This document shows, piece by piece, positions 8,915 through 17,464 of a stretch of DNA of 64,000 nucleotides. This stretch comes from Legionella sheltonii. GTDB lineage: Bacteria > Pseudomonadota > Gammaproteobacteria > Legionellales > Legionellaceae. The notes below the pieces were generated by a model. The model saw only the letters and a list, made by a program, of their open reading frames with translations. It was not told where the DNA came from and searched no databases. The stretch is taken from NCBI RefSeq assembly GCF_026191355.1, contig NZ_JAPHOQ010000012.1, positions 1 through 64,000 on the forward strand. The letters run 5' to 3'. Each line of letters begins with the position of its first letter. The first letter of the stretch is position 1. The position numbers and the translations under genes are program-made.

Positions 8915-10021
8915 ATGGCTACTTCTAAAGATGATACTATAAATTCTAAATCCCCACCTGCAATCCTTAAAATTAATAAAAAAACCGATCATTTTTTTAT
9001 TTCCATTAGTAAGAAGCGGGGGGTACATTCATTCCTAATGCTCGGGACATATGACCCGCAAGAACATAAAATCCAACGGTTACTTTGTCGTGTAGGCAAG
9101 GCACACAATCTTACTGATCCTAACTTTTTGACTAATATGCAGTGTATCTGTAATGGATTGTTTTTTAGTAATCCAGCAACTTTAAGGGATGAATGGATCT
9201 ATAGGGAGAAAATTGGCGGACAGCCGATCAGTTATCAAGCATATGATATTACCTATGAACAATATATCGAATTTTTACGAATATTGGAGTCATTGCAAAC
9301 AGATACAAATAAGTTCCCCTGTTATAAACCCATAAGGCCAGCAGGACCTTTTGAATCCGAACTGGAGGGCGAGAGTGCTGAAAAGACTATAGAAAATCAG
9401 GATAAAATTAAATTAATATACAGTCAGGATATAGTCTTTCCTGCTCGTGATGTACGTCAAATACAAGAAAGTGTTAGTGGATTGGATTTAGGTAACACCT
9501 GCAGGCATTCAGCAATCAAAATCGTTGAAGAAGTTCAGCATGCACCAGTTGGCTCTTTAGTTTCTCCCAGTTTTTTTATGGAATTACCTTATCAAACGGT
9601 ATTGGAGTACGGTAAACCCAGTCAAGATATCCCTTTTTATGTACTTCCAGCTCCTCCATCCGCTTTTGTTCTAAGTGATGAAGGGGATGGGGTAAAAGAA
9701 ATGATACTCAGAAAGCTATATGCTCGAATGGAAAAGCTGCCGTGTCTAGAGCCTGATTCACAAGATACACAAATTAAATTTTCAAAATTAAAAGAATTAT
9801 ATTTAGACCTGGTTGGACCAAAGAAAGATTTAACTTTGGATTTATTAATTAAAAATATTCAGGATTGGAAAGATATAAATAAATCGAAATTAGAGGTTTT
9901 AAGAAAAACATATTTTTGGGATTATCTCCCTCTCGTCAAAAGAACATCGTCTACTATGAAGTTACTTGATGAGATAGAAAATGATCTTAACAGTGGACTT
10001 AATACTAGATTACATGGCTAG
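8915..10021 (+). CDS. orphan hypothetical protein, about 368 aa
   Basis: I do not recognise a family. The protein is soluble, has no signal peptide or clear membrane helix, and is moderately charged. The N-terminal 130 residues contain a pattern that could be a peptidase- or ubiquitin-like fold in some Legionella proteins, but no catalytic motif is certain (one HSAIKIVEE helix near residue 200 follows an isolated Cys). The C-terminus is acidic (LLDEIENDLNSGL), which is compatible with a Dot/Icm-translocated protein. A TTG at 8885 could extend it by 10 residues; the ATG at 8915 is preferred, although neither has a good ribosome site. Flanking genes are unrelated. AT-rich codon use fits a lineage-specific gene. 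Confidence 0.6.
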   Translation: MATSKDDTINSKSPPAILKINKKTDHFFISISKKRGVHSFLMLGTYDPQEHKIQRLLCRVGKAHNLTDPNFLTNMQCICNGLFFSNPATLRDEWIYREKIGGQPISYQAYDITYEQYIEFLRILESLQTDTNKFPCYKPIRPAGPFESELEGESAEKTIENQDKIKLIYSQDIVFPARDVRQIQESVSGLDLGNTCRHSAIKIVEEVQHAPVGSLVSPSFFMELPYQTVLEYGKPSQDIPFYVLPAPPSAFVLSDEGDGVKEMILRKLYARMEKLPCLEPDSQDTQIKFSKLKELYLDLVGPKKDLTLDLLIKNIQDWKDINKSKLEVLRKTYFWDYLPLVKRTSSTMKLLDEIENDLNSGLNTRLHG

Positions 10022-10308
10022 TATAGCTGATTCCTGGTATGAGCAACTGAATGCAAAAGAAGACATTAATAAGTCTGGGGGGCTAGTATTTATTGCCATT
10101 AAGTTGAGGCGATACAATAGTTGAGGTGTCATTTCCGTCAAGGGGCTAATCCCTCTATAAATTTTGTCCAATGCCAGTTGACGAATCCATTTTCGTCTTT
10201 GTCAAAATGACATACAATGATTTTCTGCAAAAGCCATTCATAAAGAGTGGTTTCTTCTTAACATTATCGTAGTAATCTAATATTTGAATAGGAATCAAAG
10301 GAGTGAAT

Positions 10309-10911
10309 ATGAAACTTTATTATACTAAATCAGCATGTTCCTTAGCAGTACGTATTGTTCTTAATGAATTAGGAATAGATTTTCAAGATGAAGAAGTGGA
10401 TTTAAAGGCGAAAAAAACACGTTCAGATGAAAATTATTTATCGATTAATCCTAAAGGTGCAGTACCAGCACTTCATCTGGATAACGGGGATTTGTTGACA
10501 GAGAATCAGGTTATTTTGCAATATTTAGCGGACAAAACACCAGGCCAAAAACTTTTACCCGCAGTAGGGGACTTAAAAAGATACCACACCCTCGAGTGGA
10601 TAAATTATGTTGCTACGGAATTACATAAAACTATAGGCATGTTCTTTTATCCTAATCTTAATGAAGAAACAAAAAATATTTTTATGTCCATAATCACCAC
10701 TCGATTGAAGTATGTTAATGAGCATCTTGCAAAAGGGCCGTACTTGATGGGAGAAGACTTTTCTTTGGCGGATGCTTATTTATTTGTCATAACCAGATGG
10801 GCGTATTATTTTAAAATGGATCTTTCCGCGTATAAACATTTAGAACAATTTATGAAGGTCGTTGCCGAACGTCCTGCGGTTGTGACTTCGCTACAACAAG
10901 AAAAATTGTAA
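10309..10911 (+). CDS. glutathione S-transferase, bacterial beta-like
   Basis: A cytosolic thiol transferase that conjugates or reduces with glutathione. The N-terminal thioredoxin fold (about residues 1-80) carries YYTKSACSLAVRI, with the Ser/Cys pair of the beta class (Cys10-type catalytic region), NPKGAVPAL with the cis-Pro, and TENQVILQYLAD that binds the gamma-glutamyl part. The C-terminal helical domain ends with the FSLADAYLF N-capping box motif. Length (200 aa) is normal. The ATG at 10309 has AAAGGAG 5-6 bases upstream and is preferred to the GTG at 10303. The 281 bases before it hold no supported gene. It stands alone. Confidence 0.9.
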   Translation: MKLYYTKSACSLAVRIVLNELGIDFQDEEVDLKAKKTRSDENYLSINPKGAVPALHLDNGDLLTENQVILQYLADKTPGQKLLPAVGDLKRYHTLEWINYVATELHKTIGMFFYPNLNEETKNIFMSIITTRLKYVNEHLAKGPYLMGEDFSLADAYLFVITRWAYYFKMDLSAYKHLEQFMKVVAERPAVVTSLQQEKL

Positions 10912-11048
10912 TAAGTACTTGTCACTGAGTAAGAACGTTTGTATTGTGTGTATTTTTTGCCTTATCTGCACTTTATATCCAATCGTTCTTCAATTTTTTT
11001 GCTCTAAGATAAGGAAAATACTACTCTAATTATTTTGGGAGGTGGAAT

Positions 11049-12794
11049 GTGCCTGTGAAATCTGCTTTTCGAGGTGGAATAGAACTTAATTTTTCCCCTC
11101 AACGCAAATTTGAACCCATTGAAGGTGTGGAACAAGAGAAACAGGCACCGATTATTGCACGCAATGCAGTGCGCTTTTTAATGATGGGTTGGACAGAGCA
11201 GTGGACTGAGTTTTTAACCCCAGCCGTAGCTTATGCTGTTTTTGTAAAACGTGATCATGAATTATTACGGGAATTACGTTTCGCTTTTCAACAGGGTTTT
11301 TTAGATCTTTTTGAGCAATTAAAGGATAAGGAATTAACTGCTGAGCAAAAAGAGCAAGTCCATCTTTATTTAAGTAATTGTTTCACGTTACTCCCTTATG
11401 GAGATTTAACACCGTATGAAGCCTTTAAAATTCCTCAGTACATTGATGGTCATCTGGAACTAGTCGAATATCAAGTCAAGCCAATTGAATTAACCAAAAG
11501 ATCAGGATGGAACCGTTTTTTTATTCAAGATCAAGACCGTGTTTTTGCTTATGGACTTGAGCCACTTTTTCAACAAAAAGCAGAATCTCACCTAATTTTC
11601 ATGGGTACAACTTATCCTATGGGACAAGGCTTCATCCCCCAAGTGAATACTGATTCCAAAGGTTTTGAAACGGTTGGTGAGTCACTTTATCAAACGGGAC
11701 GAGATCGGATTCATCAATGGTTAAGTAGTCAAAAAAATAAAGTGCATGTATGTGGTGTAAGCCTAGGCGGTTCATTAAGCTTATTACTTGCTATCGATAA
11801 AGGAAATTATGCATTGTCTCGTGTTGATGCGCTCAATCCTGCCGGGCTGCATGATGGTTGGTCCAAAAATAGAAATGATCATTGGAATGAATTGGCCGAT
11901 AAGCCACTAGTCGTTGTACAAAAGCAAGGCAATGACCCTGTTTCAGCTTTTGGAGTCTGGAAGGATGATTGGTACATTATACAAGTAACTCCACCACCTG
12001 ATAAGCAAGGGCCTAATTGTTTTTGCGACCATTTTTTAAATTATGCCGGATTCGCCGATACGACTTTTACCTATATTGAGGCCGAACAGGATAATGTCAA
12101 ACGAAAAGCTCGTAATTTTTGGCTTTACACCATTGGCAGGGCATTACTATATGGTCTTTTTTTTCTACCATATACTTATGCAGTGCGTCCGCTTGCTTAT
12201 TTTTTTGTACAAAATTGGATGTTTTCGCTTTCTGTATTAGGAGTATTTGCAGGAGTGGGTCTTACCTTGGCTGGCATCTTACCCGTAGCCGCTTTATTTA
12301 TGATTGCAGGGGGATTGCTGGCCTCTATTTTTGCCTATGTAGAGTATCTTTCTAAAAAGAATCCAGAAAATTCTGCCATTCGAGCGCTTGTAGAAAAAGA
12401 GGAGCTGGCGGAGATGCATGATCCTTCTCTTTCTCGCAATCCGACTATGGATATTTACAATAAAGACGAGACAGTAGATATAGAACTTACTTATCAGCAA
12501 ATCCACACCTATTATGATGTGATGCGGCGGCTAGTAAAAGGAAAAAACTATTTGCCTGACGACGAACACAAAAGTAACCATGTAGAAGGAGTTAGCAAAA
12601 AAGCATTACTCGAAGAAAGTTCTAATTCCCAAAAGGCAGATTTTGTAGTGCCTTTTAGAGTTACTCGAGCGAAGGCCACTCACATTCGTCGTACTTTAAA
12701 TTGGGTACAACAATTAGGAATGGAGAACGAAGCCTTATTAAAGACGAATTTAGAAAAATGCTACACTGAGTATCGAATAGGTAAAGGCATATAA
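11049..12794 (+). CDS. alpha/beta-hydrolase-like protein with membrane hairpin (tandem paralogue 1)
   Basis: A large orphan protein with a lipase-like nucleophile elbow CGVSLGGSLSLLLA (Ser238) after a strand-like IFMGTTYP (about 183-190, possible oxyanion region). Candidate Asp and His follow in NDPVSAFG and CDHFLNYAG. Residues about 358-437 hold three hydrophobic stretches able to form a membrane hairpin. The C-terminal 130 residues (IELTYQQIHTYYDVMRRLVKGKN ... in short form QQIHTYYDVMRRLVK) are well conserved in the neighbour and end acidic. A GGGAGG site at 11037-11042 fixes the GTG start at 11049. It is followed by its paralogue at 12879. I infer a membrane-acting esterase or phospholipase, possibly a Dot/Icm substrate; substrate and translocation are unknown. 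Confidence 0.7.
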   Translation: MPVKSAFRGGIELNFSPQRKFEPIEGVEQEKQAPIIARNAVRFLMMGWTEQWTEFLTPAVAYAVFVKRDHELLRELRFAFQQGFLDLFEQLKDKELTAEQKEQVHLYLSNCFTLLPYGDLTPYEAFKIPQYIDGHLELVEYQVKPIELTKRSGWNRFFIQDQDRVFAYGLEPLFQQKAESHLIFMGTTYPMGQGFIPQVNTDSKGFETVGESLYQTGRDRIHQWLSSQKNKVHVCGVSLGGSLSLLLAIDKGNYALSRVDALNPAGLHDGWSKNRNDHWNELADKPLVVVQKQGNDPVSAFGVWKDDWYIIQVTPPPDKQGPNCFCDHFLNYAGFADTTFTYIEAEQDNVKRKARNFWLYTIGRALLYGLFFLPYTYAVRPLAYFFVQNWMFSLSVLGVFAGVGLTLAGILPVAALFMIAGGLLASIFAYVEYLSKKNPENSAIRALVEKEELAEMHDPSLSRNPTMDIYNKDETVDIELTYQQIHTYYDVMRRLVKGKNYLPDDEHKSNHVEGVSKKALLEESSNSQKADFVVPFRVTRAKATHIRRTLNWVQQLGMENEALLKTNLEKCYTEYRIGKGI

Positions 12795-12867
12795 TTTATA
12801 GTCATAGTTCCCTCGGCTGGATTGGCTGGGGCTAGGTTATTTTTATTCAACGACCAGAATAGGGAAA

Positions 12868-12873
12868 GGGAGG
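12868..12873 (+). promoter_or_regulatory. ribosome binding site that sets the TTG start of paralogue 2
   Basis: GGGAGG lies 5 bases before a TTG at 12879. The same hexamer at 11037-11042 precedes the GTG start of paralogue 1 at nearly the same spacing, and the two proteins then align from their first residues (FRGGIELNF against FKGGLELKF). This argues for the TTG at 12879 rather than the TTG at 12822. Confidence 0.7.
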
Positions 12874-12878
12874 TTGAA

Positions 12879-14477
12879 TTGTCAGACGGAGCAACATTTA
12901 AAGGAGGCTTGGAACTCAAATTTTTTGAGCAAGGTGAGTTTGAATCTCTTGAAGGGGTGGATTCTTCTCAAATCACTCCCATTTTAGCGCGCAATATACT
13001 GCGCTTTTTTACTATGGGATGGACAAAATCCTGGACTCAATTTTTAACTCCAACGGTCATCTCTTCTTTTTTTCTTCAGCGAGATATGGATTTGTTAAGA
13101 GAAGTTCGTTTAGCCATGCAACAAGGGTACCTGGAGCTTTTTAAGCAACTCCAGGAAAACGAATTGAATGCCGAGCAAAGCGAACAAGTTCAACTTTATT
13201 TAAGTAATTGCCTGTCTATGCTTCCTTATGGCGACTTAACTCCTTATGAGTCCTTTAAAATTCCACAATGTATTGGTGGTCATTGGGAATTAATTGAGTA
13301 TCAAGTTACTCCGATTGAACTCACAGAGAAACATGGGTGGAAGCAGTTTTTTACCTATGATCATGATCGCGTTTTTGCTTATGGACTTAAGCCCATCTTC
13401 CATGAAACAGCAGAATCACATTTAATTTTTATGGGGACTACCTATCCTGCCGGTCAGGGTTTCTTAACCCAAATAAAAACGGACTCGAAAGGATTTGAAA
13501 CAGTTGGCTTATCCTTATATCGCAGTGGTAGAGAAGCAATTCGAACGTGGCTCAATCAACAGAAAAATACAATTCATGTATGTGGAGTAAGTTTGGGAGG
13601 GGCTTTAAGTTTATTGCTTGCTCTTGATAAGGGGGATTATAAAATATCACGTGTTGATGCATTGAACCCTCCAGGGCTTTTTGATCCTCTATTTAAAAGT
13701 AGGTATGACCACTGGGAAGAATTGACTGAAAAGCCAAGAGTTGTGGTACAAAAACAGGGTGATGATCCAGTTTCCTCTTTCGGTATTTGGAAAAAAGATT
13801 GGGACATTCTTCAAGTGGTACCTCCAAAAGAGAAGAAAGGTCCCAATGCTTTTTTTGATCATTGTTTAAATTATGCAGGATTTGCAGAGACCGAATTCAG
13901 ATATGTTTCCGCAGAATATGATAATTCCCAGCGCAAAACACATCATCTCTTAATTAATGCATTAGTGAGATCGCTTATTTATTACAATATATTAGTACCT
14001 TATAGCTATGCATTTCGTCCTTTTGGACATTATGTGCTGAATAAATTACTCCCGCAAATGGCTAGGAGTATCTTTCCGGGGGTGAGGGAGTTAGCCCAAA
14101 TACATCATCCTGCTTTACCTCGCAATCGAACGATGGATATGTATGATGAACATAATACTATTGAACTGGATCTCACCTATCAACAAATCAATACTTATTA
14201 TCATGTCATGCGCCGTCTTGTTAAAAATAAAAATTTTATACCCAGTAAAGATAAAGAAATTCAGCATGTGAACGGCATCACCAAAAAAGCTTTATTAACA
14301 GTTATCAGTGATCCTAAAAAGTCGCAGCTAAATATTCCTTTTACAGTAACTAAAGCCAAAGCGTCGCATATCATGCATACTTTAGCCTTGGTGGAGCGAT
14401 TGGGTTTGGATGATAAAGAGACCCTTAAATACGAATTAGAAAAAAACTACGAAACATATCGGTTGGGTAAGCAATAA
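12879..14477 (+). CDS. alpha/beta-hydrolase-like protein (tandem paralogue 2)
   Basis: A close paralogue of the preceding gene, about 532 aa from the TTG at 12879. It keeps the nucleophile elbow CGVSLGGALSLLLA, the IFMGTTYPAGQGF strand, the DDPVSSFG and FDHCLNYAG blocks and the C-terminal QQINTYYHVMRRLVKNK region. It lacks most of the hydrophobic insert of paralogue 1: only one short hydrophobic stretch remains (near VRSLIYYNILVPYSYAF). The C-terminus is acidic (DDKETLKYELEKNYETY). The 85-base gap without terminator suggests co-transcription with paralogue 1 after a local duplication. Loss or gain of the membrane hairpin probably changed localisation. Function is inferred only from the fold. 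Confidence 0.7.
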   Translation: MSDGATFKGGLELKFFEQGEFESLEGVDSSQITPILARNILRFFTMGWTKSWTQFLTPTVISSFFLQRDMDLLREVRLAMQQGYLELFKQLQENELNAEQSEQVQLYLSNCLSMLPYGDLTPYESFKIPQCIGGHWELIEYQVTPIELTEKHGWKQFFTYDHDRVFAYGLKPIFHETAESHLIFMGTTYPAGQGFLTQIKTDSKGFETVGLSLYRSGREAIRTWLNQQKNTIHVCGVSLGGALSLLLALDKGDYKISRVDALNPPGLFDPLFKSRYDHWEELTEKPRVVVQKQGDDPVSSFGIWKKDWDILQVVPPKEKKGPNAFFDHCLNYAGFAETEFRYVSAEYDNSQRKTHHLLINALVRSLIYYNILVPYSYAFRPFGHYVLNKLLPQMARSIFPGVRELAQIHHPALPRNRTMDMYDEHNTIELDLTYQQINTYYHVMRRLVKNKNFIPSKDKEIQHVNGITKKALLTVISDPKKSQLNIPFTVTKAKASHIMHTLALVERLGLDDKETLKYELEKNYETYRLGKQ

Positions 14478-14546
14478 TTAATTTTCTTCCGATGGTTGCA
14501 CGACGTTTTAACGTATTCAGTGGCTGCATACAAGATAACAAGAAGT

Positions 14547-14570
14547 TCGGATTAAATTATCTTAATCCGA
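14547..14570. terminator. hairpin between convergent genes
   Basis: TCGGATTAA, a 6-base loop and TTAATCCGA form a perfect 9-bp stem between the stop codons of paralogue 2 (plus) and the barrel protein (minus). It has no long U-tract on either side; position makes a bidirectional terminator the likely role. Confidence 0.5.
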
Positions 14571-14608
14571 GCTGTAATTTGTATCATGACTCTTGATTTA
14601 AAAAATTT

Positions 14609-15265
14609 TTAAAAACGAAAAATTAGATGGCCAGCGACTGAATAGAGAAATGGATAATATGAGTCGGCAGGATTCAGTTGTGACTCCCCATAACCCGCAT
14701 TAAAATTTCCAGCAACTTCACCGGTTATATGCTCAGTGAAATTATAATTCACACCTACAGTAAAAGCAGGTCCTGGACGCCAGTTATCGACAACAATATC
14801 TTTACGATGCACACCTGCAACTCCAGCTCCGGAAAAGATTTTCATTTGGGAGTGAGGAATAGGGACCATGAGTTTCCCCATCAGCGTTACGACTTCAGTT
14901 TCGGTTGTTAAAACGTCTAAACCATCGTGTTTGAAACTGAATAAACTTATGGAGTCAAAATGAACATTCGCCTCTGGAAAATGCATATAACTGGTTTCGA
15001 TTGCAAAGAAGCGAGTAAATTCATAGCCAGCTAAAACTCCCCATGCACTCCCACCTTCTTCGACATCAATAGGAGTTGATAACATCAAGGCCACATTTTG
15101 ATTTTCTTCACTTGGAACTAAACCTTGCCAGGTAGTTGAACCAAAACCCGCAATTGCACCTATATAAAAAGGGTGGTGGGGCATATCATTGGCTTGTGCG
15201 AAACAAAAAGATGTTGAAAGAAATAACAATGAGAATAAAAATGATTTTGAATTTTTATTTTGCAC
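14609..15265 (-). CDS. outer-membrane beta-barrel protein
   Basis: The 218-residue product has an N-terminal signal peptide (LFSLLFLSTSFCFAQAND, cut probably after FAQA), then alternating amphipathic strands rich in aromatic and Gly residues (FYIGAIAGFG, GVLAGYEFTRFFAIETSYM, FTVGVNYNFTEHITGEVAG) and ends with Phe (HLIFRF), the usual C-terminal signature for BAM insertion. It resembles 8-stranded OmpW/OmpA-like porins of Legionella that are surface exposed. The GTG at 15265 is preferred because the upstream in-frame stretch to 15325 would place 20 charged residues before the signal peptide and cross a 20-bp palindrome. Partners are not apparent; the upstream gene also encodes an exported protein. 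Confidence 0.75.
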   Translation of the reverse strand: MQNKNSKSFLFSLLFLSTSFCFAQANDMPHHPFYIGAIAGFGSTTWQGLVPSEENQNVALMLSTPIDVEEGGSAWGVLAGYEFTRFFAIETSYMHFPEANVHFDSISLFSFKHDGLDVLTTETEVVTLMGKLMVPIPHSQMKIFSGAGVAGVHRKDIVVDNWRPGPAFTVGVNYNFTEHITGEVAGNFNAGYGESQLNPADSYYPFLYSVAGHLIFRF

Positions 15266-15307
15266 AATAAGTTCTCTACGAAGATTGATTTGGTCATTAG
15301 AATTTCT

Positions 15308-15327
15308 GGTTGGGCTATAGCCCAACC
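15308..15327. repeat. perfect 20-bp palindrome of the GGTTGGGC family
   Basis: GGTTGGGCTATAGCCCAACC is a perfect inverted repeat lying between two exported-protein genes on the minus strand. A second hairpin with the same arms occurs at 54810-54829 and a degenerate one at 26276-26288, so this looks like a small dispersed element that may also act as a terminator. Confidence 0.6.
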
Positions 15328-15366
15328 TTAATTACTTTTTTATTGACTGTAACAATTTAATATAAA

Positions 15367-15717
15367 TTACTGACAGGGTTGTTTCGTGGAACTACAAATT
15401 CTACCACGTGAATCTATTCCACCGAGACGATAACAATTCCAATTATCAAGACAATCTTGTTTCGTAGTGTAAGGTTGAGCAGCACAGGCTTTATCCAATG
15501 AACCATATACGCTAACCATACGAGCATACAACATATTCATGTCTTGACACATGCCAGCAGGTAAGCCAGAGCTAGTACAGTAACATGTTGCGACTTTTTT
15601 AAATGAGGAACAAAAACTGGCATCATTAGTAGGGACAGCATTACCACAAGTATTTCCATATGAAAAAACTGAGAAACTAAGCAAAAACATTAAACCTGCA
15701 AAAAATCCTCGAATCAT
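15367..15717 (-). CDS. Cys-rich secreted protein, 116 aa
   Basis: The signal peptide is clear (MIRGFFAGLMFLLSFSVFSYG), and the mature part of about 95 residues holds 10 cysteines, an even number suggesting up to five disulfides formed in the periplasm or outside the cell. I do not recognise a family; the spacing includes a CYC pair and ends in RICSSTKQPCQ. A small disulfide-stabilised exported protein in an intracellular pathogen could be an envelope factor or a type II secreted product, but nothing in the sequence decides. It lies upstream of the barrel protein, separated by a palindrome, so the two are probably separately transcribed. Confidence 0.65.
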   Translation of the reverse strand: MIRGFFAGLMFLLSFSVFSYGNTCGNAVPTNDASFCSSFKKVATCYCTSSGLPAGMCQDMNMLYARMVSVYGSLDKACAAQPYTTKQDCLDNWNCYRLGGIDSRGRICSSTKQPCQ

Positions 15718-16003
15718 TTTTAAAATCCTCTATGGCAGAAAGTTTATCTGATTTACTCTATCAGAAAATTAATCGGGCTGCAAAATATCGTATGAATAAT
15801 GTAGTTGAGACGAACAAGAAGTTAGCATAATTAGTGAATTATTGCCGGAGAGTCTTAGTAGGTTAGGCTGTGTCAAATCAATCAACATATTACTCCCGCC
15901 AGGGCAGAGATTTGGGAGGACGAGTTCTGCATTAACGATGAGGGATAATTGGCTGCGTAACGTTGTAATAAAAGCGATAAAGTGAATTCTAAATCACGGG
16001 AAT

Positions 16004-17446
16004 TTAAAAAAATTGTTCTACATGTTCCTGTTTTTGCATAAGCTCACGTGAATTGTTCTCAAATACTATTGATTCCATGATCTGAATGACCTCTTGGACA
16101 ATTTGTTCACGAAATGCAGGTTTTAAGTTGGCTGAAATGACTAAATAATGGAGATTTTGATTGTCATCACGTATGAAACTTGCTTCAAAGATATAATTTA
16201 TTGCAAGTAAATCATCATTATTGTTTTTAATCTGTTTTGTATTAAGCCCAAATAAGTCCAAATTTCTATTAGAGCGTTCAACGAAATTACCTCTTATATT
16301 GAGGTTAATAAGAAATTTTGTATTTCGTTTAAATGAGATCATCCGACTGCCACATCGTTTTAATATTTTTCTATAAATAGAGGGTATCTTGAGTAGTTTT
16401 GTATAGATTGGAGTCACTAGATGAGTAAATAAACTTTCTACCGTATTGGGCTTAAACGAGCTAATAGCGCAAAGCTTTACTAGGTTTGAGCAATATTGAT
16501 AGTTGCTGGTATCAATAATGGAGTTGCGTATTTGTTGAGATAAACTGGTTAGTGTTGCTTTATCATCAAGGCTAATTTTAGCCGGTTCCACTCTCAGGAA
16601 ACAGCCAATCGTATTATCATAAATGGAGTTATCTCGAGTGGATTGAATGATATTGATATAAGTATAAGGGGTTTCACTCGTGTAGTTTCCGCAGCAGTTT
16701 CGTAAAGCCAACGCAATCACTGCGCATAATGTATTATTGATGCTGATGTGGTTGCGTTCGCAAAAAAGTTTGAGATGATTGATTAGGTTCTCTGATATTA
16801 CTGAATAAGTTGAATAAGGAATATGTGCCGTATGCATGTCATGAATTACATGCTCTTCGGGAAAAGTAAATAAACTGGCATCTTTCAAATATTCCTCCCA
16901 AAATGGAATATCTTCCTCCGAATGCATTTTCATTGCAGTTCGCTCATTAAAAATATGTTCTTTAAAACGCGTATCAATTTCAATTTTATCAAGAGTTACT
17001 TGATTATAAAGTTGATAAAATTGAGATAATTCAGCAAATAAAATATCGATACAATGATCATCAGAAATGAGGTGTGGAGTGCAAATTTGCAGTTCTGATT
17101 CATGCTCATTTATGTAAAATAATTTACCAATGATTAAAGGAGTTTTTTTAGGCCATGGATATAAATTGATGAGTTGATTCATTGACTCCTGTAATTCACG
17201 TTCACATTGTTGCATAGGAAGTGATGTGAAATCATTAATACTCAATTGAAACGAATATTTATTTTGCTTTTTTTGTGCTGGGTTTAATTTTAAGATCTGA
17301 AAAGTTAGTGCTTCATGTTTTTTTAAAACCGCTTCAAAGGCAAATTCTAAAGCTTTTTCATTTAAATGACCACTCAGCCTCTTTCTCGCGACAATATTTA
17401 GTTTTTGTGCTTTAGGCTCAAATGTGTATGACAGTAAGCGCTCCAA
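16004..17446 (-). pseudogene. NRPS fragment: condensation domain cut off by IS66
   Basis: This is the 3' half of the peptide synthetase whose 5' half lies at 19846-21732. From SYTFEPKAQKLNIVARKRLSGHLN onward (in short form KRLSGHLNEKALEFAFEAVL) it reads as a condensation domain; the core motif is PHLISDDHC, keeping the catalytic second His and the Asp of HHxxxDG but with the first His and the Gly changed. The first codons (TTG and following, MERLL) come from the IS66 end at 17434. Removing IS66 and one 8-bp duplication joins FLLWMSY directly to TFEPKAQ in frame, giving a 1094-residue A-PCP-C protein. The downstream half probably is not made as a useful protein, since it lacks its own promoter and the fold start. 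Confidence 0.85.
17426..17433. repeat. target site duplication of IS66, left copy
   Basis: GTATGACA immediately precedes the IS66 left end and recurs exactly at 19870-19877 next to the right end. Eight bases is the normal duplication for IS66. Confidence 0.9.
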
Positions 17447-17464
17447 GAACCACAGGCTTACAAT

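Noticed and set aside
12043..12506. Overlapping short frames with hydrophobic stretches inside the first hydrolase paralogue
   Set aside because: They arise from the membrane-hairpin coding sequence in other frames.
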